A DNA stretch of 64,000 nucleotides. Source: Thauera sedimentorum. GTDB lineage: Bacteria; Pseudomonadota; Gammaproteobacteria; Burkholderiales; Rhodocyclaceae. The translations under genes and the position numbers were made by a program. The stretch lies in the NCBI RefSeq assembly GCF_014489115.1, contig NZ_JACTAH010000001.1, positions 1,860,001-1,924,000 on the forward strand, in the 5' to 3' direction. The notes under the pieces were generated by a model. The model saw only the letters and a program-made list of their open reading frames with translations, was not told the DNA's origin and searched no databases. Shown piece after piece: positions 57,472 through 64,000 of this stretch (positions are counted from its first letter, which is position 1; every line of letters starts with the position of its first letter).

Positions 57472-58077
57472 ATGCAAGCAGACGCCCGCCAGTTCGCCCC
57501 CGCCACCGCGCGCAATCGCGACTTCATCCTGCCCATCCTGCAGCGCGTACTGCCCGGGACCGGCACGGTGCTGGAGATCGGTAGCGGCACCGGCGAGCAC
57601 GCGGTGTATTTTGCCGCGCACCTGCGGGGACTCAGCTGGCAGCCAAGCGACTGCGAGCCGGCGGCGCTGACGTCGATTGCCGCGTGGGTCGAGCACAGCG
57701 CCGCACAGAACGTGCGCCCGCCACTTGCGCTCGACGTTCATGCGCCCCGCTGGCCGCTCGCCGAAGCCGCCGCGGTGGTGGCGATCAACGTCATCCACTA
57801 TTCGCCCTGGGAAGCCACCCCGGCGCTGCTCGCCGGCGCCGCGCGCCTGCTGCCCGCGGGCGGCGTGCTCTACTGCTACGGCCCCTACAGGCGCGGCGGG
57901 GCGCACACCGCGCCGAGCAATGCCGAGTTCGACCTGTGGCTGAAGAGCCGCGACCCGCGCTTCGGGGTGCGCGACCTGGAGGCGGTGCAGGCCGAGGCCG
58001 AGGCGGCCGGCCTGCTGCTGGAAGAGCTCATCGACATGCCGGCCAACAACTTCAGCCTGGTGTTCCGCCGCGCCTGA
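57472..58077 (+). CDS. DUF938 SAM-dependent methyltransferase-like protein
   Basis: A 201-residue protein of the DUF938 family (METTL26-like). It begins MQADARQFAPATARNRDFIL, then the SAM-binding VLEIGSGTGEHAVYFAAHL and VVAINVIHYSPWEAT, and ends DMPANNFSLVFRR. The substrate is unknown. It lies 34 bp after benE on the same strand and 24 bp from the convergent small gene that follows. Confidence 0.92.
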   Translation: MQADARQFAPATARNRDFILPILQRVLPGTGTVLEIGSGTGEHAVYFAAHLRGLSWQPSDCEPAALTSIAAWVEHSAAQNVRPPLALDVHAPRWPLAEAAAVVAINVIHYSPWEATPALLAGAARLLPAGGVLYCYGPYRRGGAHTAPSNAEFDLWLKSRDPRFGVRDLEAVQAEAEAAGLLLEELIDMPANNFSLVFRRA

Positions 58078-58101
58078 GCGCCGGAGGGGTCCGGGGCGGA
58101 T

Positions 58102-58374
58102 TCAGCGCCCGCCCTTGGCGCCCTTGCCAGTCTTGGCGGTCTTGGCGGTCTTGCCGTACTGGCGGAACACGATGCGCGCGTCCTCGTGCGCGCGATCCAG
58201 CGTGCAGATCGAGGTGTCGTCGTCGTGCCCGCTGAAGAAGTCGTCCGCCTGCGCGCGCATCACCATGGCGATCGCCTCGTCGTCGGCGACGTCGTACTTC
58301 TCGGTGATCAGCGTGGTCACCTCGTCCAGGTGCTGCTCGTAGCTCATGGTTTTCGGGCTGCCTTGTCCTGCCAT
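58102..58374 (-). CDS. Small hypothetical protein with basic tail
   Basis: A 90-residue soluble protein. The acidic core (HLDEVTTLITEKYDVADDEA, DDFFSGHDDDTSICTLDRAH) is followed by a repetitive Lys/Thr/Ala/Gly tail (KTAKTAKTGKGAKGGR) reminiscent of nucleic-acid-binding tails. I do not recognise a characterised family. It lies 20 bp downstream of the VF530-type gene in the same direction. The ATG at 58374 is preceded by GAGGAAGACGAAG. Confidence 0.7.
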   Translation of the reverse strand: MAGQGSPKTMSYEQHLDEVTTLITEKYDVADDEAIAMVMRAQADDFFSGHDDDTSICTLDRAHEDARIVFRQYGKTAKTAKTGKGAKGGR

Positions 58375-58394
58375 CTTCGTCTTCCTCGTCTTGT

Positions 58395-58619
58395 TCAGCG
58401 CCCGCGCAGCATGTCCACGTAGAGCTGCTCTACCTGCTCGCGCGCCCACGGCGTGCGGCGCAGGAACTTCAGGCTGGAGGCGATGCTGGGCTCGTGGGTG
58501 AAGCAGCGGATGTTCACCCGCCGGCCCAGCTGGTGCCAGCCGTAATAGTCCACCAGTTCGGTGAGCAGGCGCTCCAGCGTGACGCCGTGCAGCGGGTTGT
58601 TGGCTTGCGTGTTGGTCAT
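58395..58619 (-). CDS. VF530 family protein (DUF2132)
   Basis: A 74-residue protein of the VF530 family: [26 protein letters not shown]-type strand (here [20 protein letters not shown]) and [16 protein letters not shown] solved family structure resembles DNA-binding folds, but function is unproven. Full length. It is followed by the basic-tailed small gene and preceded by arfB on the same strand, 40 bp apart. Confidence 0.92.
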   Translation of the reverse strand: MTNTQANNPLHGVTLERLLTELVDYYGWHQLGRRVNIRCFTHEPSIASSLKFLRRTPWAREQVEQLYVDMLRGR

Positions 58620-58659
58620 CGTGTTCCTGTGTGCGGGCGGCGGCCCCGCCCGCGCGCCT

Positions 58660-59064
58660 TCATTCGTCTATCCGTCCGCGCCCGGCCTTCACTGTTGCGC
58701 GGCGCGCCTTGCCGGCCAGGCGGCGCTCCACCGAGGCGCGGGTCGGCCGGGTCGCGCGGCGCGCGCGCGGCACCGTCGCCACGCCGTCGACCAGCGCCTC
58801 CAGGCGACGCAGGGCTTCGGCGCGGTTCTTCTCCAGGCTGCGGAATTCCTGCGCCTTGATCACCACCACGCCGTCGCGGGTGATGCGGTGGTCGCGCAGC
58901 GCCAGCAGGCGCTCGCGGATCTCCGCCGGCAGCGAGGAGGCGCGGATGTCGAAGCGCAGATGCACCGCGTTCGACACCTTGTTCACGTTCTGCCCGCCGC
59001 TGCCCTGCGCGCGGATGGCGATGAACTCGACTTCCTCGGGCGGGATCGAAATGTGGGGGCGCAT
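58660..59064 (-). CDS. arfB: Alternative ribosome-rescue factor ArfB (YaeJ)
   Basis: A 134-residue peptidyl-tRNA hydrolase that frees ribosomes stalled without a stop codon. GGQ is at 23-25 ([18 protein letters not shown]), followed by [12 protein letters not shown], with a long basic C-terminal tail ([20 protein letters not shown]) that enters the empty mRNA channel. The ATG at 59064 aligns with the E. coli start; an ATG at 59094 is also in frame. Confidence 0.94.
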   Translation of the reverse strand: MRPHISIPPEEVEFIAIRAQGSGGQNVNKVSNAVHLRFDIRASSLPAEIRERLLALRDHRITRDGVVVIKAQEFRSLEKNRAEALRRLEALVDGVATVPRARRATRPTRASVERRLAGKARRATVKAGRGRIDE

Positions 59065-59207
59065 GAAGGTATACCGCGGCTGCGAGGCAGCCATTGTAGG
59101 AGCATCCGCCGGCCCGTGCGCCCCCGCAAGCGCCGCAAGCCTTCGATGTCCGGCCCAGGCGACGTAAGCTCCCCCCTTGTGACCGCACGCAGAATCCGCC
59201 CACGCCG

Positions 59208-59831
59208 ATGAACTACCTCGCCCACGCCTTCCTTGCCGGCCCCTTGCCCGCCGACCGCATCGGCGGCGTGGTGGGGGATTTCGTCAAGGGCCGGCTCGAT
59301 CCGCTGCCGCCCGGGCTGGACCCCGCGCTCGCGGCCGGGGTGATGCTGCACCGGCGCATCGACAGCTTCGCCGACACCCATCCCGCCTTCCGCCGCAGCC
59401 GCGCCCGCGCCAGCGCCGCGCGCCGCCGGGTGAGCGGCATCATGGTCGACCTGTTCTACGACCACTTCCTTGCCCGCCACTGGCAGAGCCTGAGTGCGCA
59501 GCATGCGGTGGAAGCGGACCTCGCGGCCTTCACGGCCCGCCTCTACCGCCAGATCGCCGAGCACCCTGCCCCGCTGCCCGCGGCCTTCCTGCCGGTGTTC
59601 GAGCGCATGGCCGCGCACGACTGGCTGACCAGTTACCGCGACCCCGCCAACGTGGCGCTGGCGCTCGACCGCATGGCCCGCTACCGCCTGCGCCAGCCCA
59701 ACCCGCTGGCCGGTGCGGGCGAGGAGCTGCTGCGCGACTACGCCGGCTTCGAGGCCGATTTCCTGGCCTTCCTGCCCGACGCGCTGGATTTTGCCGAATC
59801 GGTGCGCGGCGCGCGCGCCATGGCGGACTGA
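59208..59831 (+). CDS. acpH: Acyl carrier protein phosphodiesterase family
   Basis: A 207-residue metal-dependent enzyme that removes the 4'-phosphopantetheine arm from ACP. It begins [11 protein letters not shown] with the typical [12 protein letters not shown], the [16 protein letters not shown] metal-binding His/Asp cluster and [14 protein letters not shown]. Length fits AcpH. Divergent from arfB and convergent with the methyltransferase gene, 37 bp away. Confidence 0.93.
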   Translation: MNYLAHAFLAGPLPADRIGGVVGDFVKGRLDPLPPGLDPALAAGVMLHRRIDSFADTHPAFRRSRARASAARRRVSGIMVDLFYDHFLARHWQSLSAQHAVEADLAAFTARLYRQIAEHPAPLPAAFLPVFERMAAHDWLTSYRDPANVALALDRMARYRLRQPNPLAGAGEELLRDYAGFEADFLAFLPDALDFAESVRGARAMAD

Positions 59832-59868
59832 AGGCCCCCGCCGACGGCGCCCGCCGCGGTCCGCGCCC

Positions 59869-61041
59869 TCACCGCCGCGCCAGCACCAGCAGGTTGCGCG
59901 GGGTGAGTTCGCGCGCGCAGAAACGCCCGACCTCCACCTCGAAGCCCCGCTCCGCCAGGCCGAGCGCCAGGTCCAGCACCAGCCATACCTCCAGCGGACG
60001 GCGAAAGGCGTGGCGCACCAGCTCCAGCCGTCGCACCTCACCGCGCCGCCGCCAGCCCACGGCCTCCCAGTGTTCCCAATCCACCGTCGTTGGCAACGCC
60101 ATGTCCGCACGCTGCGCCAGCAGCCGGCAGAAGGCCTCGAAGCTGCCGCCCAGCCAGGCCGCCGGAACCGGGCGAAAGCTGCGCACCGCCTCGCCCTCCA
60201 GCGCATTGCGCAGGGCGATGAAGCCGAGCTTCCAGGCCTGGTCGCGGGCCAGGCGCACACGGTCGCGCGCCGGCGCGGTCACCGTCTCGGTCACTGCCAG
60301 GCGCAGCGCGCCTTCGTCCAGTTGCAGCGCCGCGTCGCGGCTCAGTGCGCGATAAGCCCCGTCGCTGCCCAGGTGGTAGCAGCACGGGGCGATCTGGTAG
60401 GCCAGCGCGCCGTCCTCGCCGGCACCGCGCACCAGCGTGCGGTGCAACTCGCCGCAGGCATGGAGTGCGACCACCGAATGTCCCCGCAGCAGCTCGCGTG
60501 CCGGCGCAGCGAGCGCGTCGCCGCACACCGCCCGCTGTGCCACGCCCTGCCGCAGGGCAAGCCGCCCGGTCTCGCCGCACAGCACCGGGTCGATCTCCAG
60601 CGACACCACCGGCACCCGGTCGGCCAGCGCCAGCCGCCGGCCCAGATGCCCCTTGCCGGCACACCACTCCAGCAGCGGCGCCGCTGCGGCCGGCATGTGG
60701 GTGGCGAAGGCCTCGATCTGGCGGCGCTTGCGCGCAGGAATGCCTTCGTCGAAGCGCGCATCGCATGCCGCCAGCACCCGCTGCGGCAACTCCGCAAACC
60801 GGCTCGCCGCGCGCAACTCCGCCAGCAGCGGCAGGCGGGGCAGCAGCCAGGCATCGGCGGCCTCTTCGTCGGTGCTCAGACGATCCACGCTGGCCTCGTC
60901 GAGTTCTTCCAGGGCGGCCACCAACGCCGGCCACTGCGCGCACCACGCCGGCCGTGCGACGCGGAAGGGCGCGGGACGCCAGAAGGATTCATGCTGCGCA
61001 AGCAGCGACTGGAGTTCGAGGAAGCGGGCGCGGAGCGTCAT
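59869..61041 (-). CDS. Methyltransferase (Methyltransf_32/METTL25-like)
   Basis: A 390-residue protein. The N-terminal ~130 residues are helical with ARKRRQIEAFATHM before the SAM-binding LEWCAGKGHLGRRLA. Two later motifs, VVALHACGELHRTLV and IAPCCYHLGS, are the signature of this family. The C-terminal ~150 residues complete the fold. Substrate unknown; some relatives act on RNA or protein. The ATG at 61041 is chosen because the extension up to 61107 looks random. Confidence 0.88.
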   Translation of the reverse strand: MTLRARFLELQSLLAQHESFWRPAPFRVARPAWCAQWPALVAALEELDEASVDRLSTDEEAADAWLLPRLPLLAELRAASRFAELPQRVLAACDARFDEGIPARKRRQIEAFATHMPAAAAPLLEWCAGKGHLGRRLALADRVPVVSLEIDPVLCGETGRLALRQGVAQRAVCGDALAAPARELLRGHSVVALHACGELHRTLVRGAGEDGALAYQIAPCCYHLGSDGAYRALSRDAALQLDEGALRLAVTETVTAPARDRVRLARDQAWKLGFIALRNALEGEAVRSFRPVPAAWLGGSFEAFCRLLAQRADMALPTTVDWEHWEAVGWRRRGEVRRLELVRHAFRRPLEVWLVLDLALGLAERGFEVEVGRFCARELTPRNLLVLARR

Positions 61042-61194
61042 GGATGCCGGGGATGGTTCGAAGCGTGTGGATACCGGGCAATCCAGCACCGCCCGCAGGC
61101 CGGGCACCCGGGAGCGGCGCGATGGATGCTGCCTCGCCGCGGTTATAGCAGCAGCGCGGCGCGGACGGAATGGGCCGCGCCGGCCCGCGCGCGC

Positions 61195-63399
61195 CTAGCC
61201 GGCCATGGCCACCGCGCTGGCACGCGCCCGGTGCAGCTTGCGGTAGCTGTCGATCAGGCGATGGTGCCGGTCCAGCCCCTCCAGCTTCATGCTCGTCGGC
61301 GTCAGGCCGAAGAAGCGCACGCTGCCATCCACCGAGCCCATCACCGCGTCCATGCGCGGATTGCCGAACATGCGGCGGAAGTTGGTCTCGTAGTCGTCCA
61401 GTTCCAGCTCGTCGTCCAGCAGCACTTCCAGCACCACGTTCAGGGCCTGGTAGAACAGCACGCGCTCGACCGTGTTCTCGTTGTATTGCAGGAAGGCTTC
61501 CACCTGCTCCTTGGCCGCCTCGAAGTCCCGCAGCGCGAGGTTGATCAGCAGCTTCAGTTCCAGGATCGTCAGCTGGCCCCACACCGTGTTCTCGTCGAAC
61601 TCGATGCCGATCAGCGTGATGATGTCGGTGTAATCGTCGAGTTCGCTGTCTTCCAGCCGTTCGAGCAGCGCTTCCAGTTCAGCGTCGTCGAGGCGGTGCA
61701 GGTTAAGGATGTCGGCGCGGAATTTCAGCGCCTTGTTGGTGTTGTCCCAGATCAGGTCTTCGACCGGATAGATCTCCGAATAGCCCGGCACCAGGATGCG
61801 GCAGGCGGTGGCGCCGAGCTGGTCGTACACCGCCATGTAAACTTCCTTGCCCATGTCTTCGAGAATGCCGAGCAAGGCAGCGGCTTCATCGGCATTGGAG
61901 TTCTCGCCCTGGCCGGAGAAATCCCACTCGACGAACTCGTAATCGGCCCTGGCGCTGAAGAAGCGCCACGACACCACGCCGCTGGAATCGATGAAGTGCT
62001 CGACGAAGTTGTTCGGCTCGGTCACCGCATTGCTCTCGAAGGTGGGCTGCGGCAGATCGTTCAGGCCTTCGAAGCTGCGCCCCTGCAGCAACTCGGTGAG
62101 GCTGCGCTCCAGCGCCACCTCCAGGCTGGGATGCGCGCCGAAGGAGGCAAACACCCCGCCGGTGCGCGGGTTCATCAGGGTGACGCACATCACCGGGTAG
62201 GCCCCGCCCAGCGAGGCATCCTTTACCAGCACCGGAAAGCCCTGCTTCTCCAGTTCCTCGATGCCGGCCAGGATGCCGGGATACTTGGCCAGCACCTCCG
62301 GCGGCACGTCGGGCAGCGCGAGTTCGCCTTCCAGGATCTCGCGCTTGACCGCCCGCTCGAAGATCTCCGACAGACACTGCACCTGCGCTTCGGCCAGCGT
62401 GTTGCCGGCGCTCATGCCGTTGCTGAGATACAGGTTGTCGATCAGGTTGGACGGGAAGTAGACCACCGCGCCGTCCGACTGGCGCACATAGGGCAACGCG
62501 CAGATGCCCCGCTCCACCGCGCCGGAGTTGGTGTCGTACAGGTGCGAGCCGCGCAGCTCGCCTTCCGGGTCGTAGATCCGCCGGCAGTGCTCGTCGAGCA
62601 TCCCGGCCGGCAACGCATCGTCGCGACCGGGCTTGAACCAGCGCTCGTCCGGGTAATGCACGAAGGGCGCGTCGGCAAAATCCTCGCCCCAGAACTGGTC
62701 GTTGTAGAAATGGTTGCAGTTCAGGCGCTCGATGTACTCGCCCAGCGCCGAGGCCAGCGCGCTTTCCTTGGTCGCCCCCTTGCCATTGGTAAAGCACATC
62801 GGCGAATGCGCGTCGCGGATATGCAGCGACCACACATTGGGCACCAGATTACGCCAGGAGGCGATCTCGATCTTGATCCCCAGGTCCGCCAGCACCCCCG
62901 ACATGTTGGCGATGGTCCGCTCCAGCGGCAGGTCCTTCCCCAAAATATAGGTACTCGCCTCCGAATCCGGATTGACCGCCAGCAGGGCCTGCGCGTCCGC
63001 ATCCAGATTCTTCACTTCCTCGATCACGAACTCCGGCCCGGTCTGCACCACCTTCTTCACCGTGCAGCGCTCGATGGAACGCAGGATGCCCTGGCGGTCC
63101 GCAGCGGAAATATCCTCCGGCAACTCGACCTGGATCTTGAAGATCTGCTTGTAGCGATTCTCCGGGTCGACAATATTGTTCTGCGACAGGCGGATGTTGT
63201 CGGTCGGAATATTGCGGGTATCGCAGTACAGCTTCACGAAGTAAGCCGCGCACAAGGCCGACGACGCCAGAAAGTAATCGAACGGCCCCGGCGCCGAGCC
63301 ATCGCCCTTGTAGCGGATGGGCTGATCGGCCACTACCGTGAAATCGTCGAACTTGGCCTCCAGGCGAAGCTTGTCGAGAAAATTGACCTTAATTTCCAT
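61195..63399 (-). CDS. ycaO: OsmC-YcaO fusion protein
   Basis: A 734-residue two-domain protein. The N-terminal ~150 residues are OsmC/Ohr-like (YKGDGSAPGPFDYFLASSAL, a Cys in SSALCAAYFVK, and the second Cys in IERCTVKKVVQTGPEF). The rest is YcaO, with SPMCFTNGKGATKESALASA and ASALGEYIERLN for ATP/Mg binding, and a C-terminal helical part. E. coli YcaO lacks the OsmC domain and supports beta-methylthiolation of ribosomal protein S12. The fused form is known in some proteobacteria. There is no peptide precursor gene nearby, so it is not an evident RiPP enzyme. Confidence 0.93.
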   Translation of the reverse strand: MEIKVNFLDKLRLEAKFDDFTVVADQPIRYKGDGSAPGPFDYFLASSALCAAYFVKLYCDTRNIPTDNIRLSQNNIVDPENRYKQIFKIQVELPEDISAADRQGILRSIERCTVKKVVQTGPEFVIEEVKNLDADAQALLAVNPDSEASTYILGKDLPLERTIANMSGVLADLGIKIEIASWRNLVPNVWSLHIRDAHSPMCFTNGKGATKESALASALGEYIERLNCNHFYNDQFWGEDFADAPFVHYPDERWFKPGRDDALPAGMLDEHCRRIYDPEGELRGSHLYDTNSGAVERGICALPYVRQSDGAVVYFPSNLIDNLYLSNGMSAGNTLAEAQVQCLSEIFERAVKREILEGELALPDVPPEVLAKYPGILAGIEELEKQGFPVLVKDASLGGAYPVMCVTLMNPRTGGVFASFGAHPSLEVALERSLTELLQGRSFEGLNDLPQPTFESNAVTEPNNFVEHFIDSSGVVSWRFFSARADYEFVEWDFSGQGENSNADEAAALLGILEDMGKEVYMAVYDQLGATACRILVPGYSEIYPVEDLIWDNTNKALKFRADILNLHRLDDAELEALLERLEDSELDDYTDIITLIGIEFDENTVWGQLTILELKLLINLALRDFEAAKEQVEAFLQYNENTVERVLFYQALNVVLEVLLDDELELDDYETNFRRMFGNPRMDAVMGSVDGSVRFFGLTPTSMKLEGLDRHHRLIDSYRKLHRARASAVAMAG

Positions 63400-63769
63400 G
63401 TGGGAATCCAGCAGCGGCGTTCGACGAAAAATTGGCCGCCATTATCGCCGTTTTTCCGGTGCGGAATCGGTTTTTCTCTGGACTTGAAAGAGTCGGCGAG
63501 CGGGCCCGGGCGCCAGCATGTGCTAGCGCGTCTGGCCGATGGAGGAGAGGCGCGTAGGCTCTGACGGTCAGTAGCCCCCGCGGTGTCGAGCAGCCGCCTC
63601 CGGCGGGCAAGCCTCGCCCATTTCGACGGGGTGCTATCGACCCGATGCTGTCGTTCAGCCTTCAGGGAAGCTGTCGCTCAACGATCATCTCCAATCGCGG
63701 CGCAGCCGGCTGCATGAGAATGCGGGTAGCGTCCGGTACGCCGGTCTCAAAGAGACCTTTCGGCACTAT
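63400..63769. other. Intergenic region (370 bp), lower GC toward the right
   Basis: No gene supported. It contains the ycaO upstream region, with a T-rich leader around 63426-63480. GC drops visibly from about 63640 onward compared with the rest of the window. Open frames on either strand lack start signals and conserved motifs. Confidence 0.5.
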
Positions 63770-64000
63770 TTAGGTCCGTTTAAGGAGGCGGCACCCGAGC
63801 TTTGTGTCCCCAAACCTCAACGCCAACGCTTCGGTGACTTCGTACCAACCATGATGACTACCGCTTCCATGATTTGCCCCTAAGCAAGAGCACTGACATT
63901 CGAATCCCATAGCATTGATGCAGGACGGCGAGCACACTTCCTTTTCTCGATAGGGCTGGATGATGTAGACGCTTCCGAACCGGTCCAATATTGTTCTTAC
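63770..64000 (-). CDS. Partial Cys-rich protein (5' end outside the window)
   Basis: The frame is open from the window edge down to a stop at 63770, giving at least 76 residues. It ends with a compact Cys pattern: VCSPSCINAM, then ECQCSCLGANHGSG, five Cys and a His in 24 residues, followed by WYEVTEALALRFGDTKLG. The C-x3-C ... C-x-C-x-C-x-G-x-NHG pattern recurs in small phage- or plasmid-linked hypothetical proteins and suggests a metal site. Its GC content is much lower than its neighbours, hinting at transfer. A TTG at 63988 could be a start, but upstream codons stay open. Confidence 0.6.
   Translation of the reverse strand, partial: VRTILDRFGSVYIIQPYREKEVCSPSCINAMGFECQCSCLGANHGSGSHHGWYEVTEALALRFGDTKLGCRLLKRT

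Noticed and set aside
59085-59105. Fragment TGTAGGAGC resembling a REP arm upstream of arfB
   Set aside because: Only nine bases match and there is no second arm.
57472-63399. Possible RiPP cluster around the YcaO protein
   Set aside because: No precursor peptide, transporter or dehydrogenase nearby; the YcaO type with OsmC is a housekeeping form.
59713-63564. 1283-codon plus-strand frame opposite the methyltransferase and OsmC-YcaO genes
   Set aside because: Shadow of two well-supported genes; low-complexity His/Gln/Arg-rich translation.

Overview
This is an ordinary chromosomal stretch of a very GC-rich beta-proteobacterium. Gene content and protein character best fit the Thauera/Azoarcus group (Rhodocyclales). 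The pointers are the clpP-clpX-lon-hupB block with trigger factor, hom-dtd-thrC behind an AlaA-type aminotransferase, a prkA-yeaH-spoVR operon, an NnrS/NsrR nitric-oxide locus and a BenE benzoate transporter. The assignment is inference from protein likeness; no rRNA or taxon-specific marker is present. Only the last ~0.4 kb is visibly less GC-rich. I saw no phage, insertion sequence or CRISPR array.

Layout. 1-4.1 kb: small accessory enzymes (DUF3597 end, ABM-type monooxygenase, class I glutamine amidotransferase, pyruvyl-transferase-like protein, macro domain, SGNH lipoprotein esterase). 4.5-8.6 kb: a LysE-type exporter divergent from a MocR-type regulator, then a chemoreceptor with its sensor domain at the C-terminus. 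8.8-17.6 kb: lysS, DUF808 protein, mnmC, sbtA-sbtB, gltX, a CoA-type Nudix hydrolase and an orphan pseudopilin. 17.8-21.7 kb: tRNA-Val, a MarR regulator, and a probable NO-response cluster (Yip1-like protein, small membrane protein, DUF59 protein, nnrS, nsrR) with NsrR-like sites, then tRNA-Thr. 21.7-28.0 kb: proteostasis block hupB, lon, clpX, clpP, tig, all on the minus strand. 28.3-33.2 kb: prkA-yeaH-spoVR. 33.3-38 kb: two c-di-GMP proteins (EAL-CBS-GGDEF and HD-GYP) around the NAD(P)HX repair enzyme. 38-42 kb: two convergent EamA transporters, nadC and an unknown protein. 42-46.7 kb: alaA-hom-dtd-thrC. 46.9-52.5 kb: Mth938-like protein, peroxiredoxin, PIN-PhoH ATPase, a cNMP-CBS-DUF294 protein overlapping an exonuclease-fold protein, and an NlpC/P60 hydrolase. 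52.6-54.1 kb: a probable iron locus (DUF2325 divergent from an Fe(III)-binding protein). 54.2-57.4 kb: threonine ammonia-lyase and a XRE-cupin regulator divergent from benE with twin palindromic operators. 57.4-63.4 kb: DUF938, VF530, arfB, acpH, a methyltransferase and an OsmC-YcaO fusion. 63.4-64 kb: lower-GC sequence with a partial Cys-rich protein.

The most striking non-coding feature is a family of REP-like inverted repeats (arm core TAGGAGCGGCCTTGGCCGCG). They occur at seven loci, and every locus lies between convergently transcribed genes. Every convergent gap longer than about 50 bp has one; the short or overlapping convergent gaps have none. At two loci the element is amplified as tandem repeats of 176 and 142 bp, and the repeat units also carry diverged copies of the adjacent gene's 3' end. 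Other points for follow-up are an exonuclease-fold protein with Asn in place of two catalytic Asp residues, the NsrR-like cluster with two uncharacterised membrane proteins, and the double operator in front of benE.
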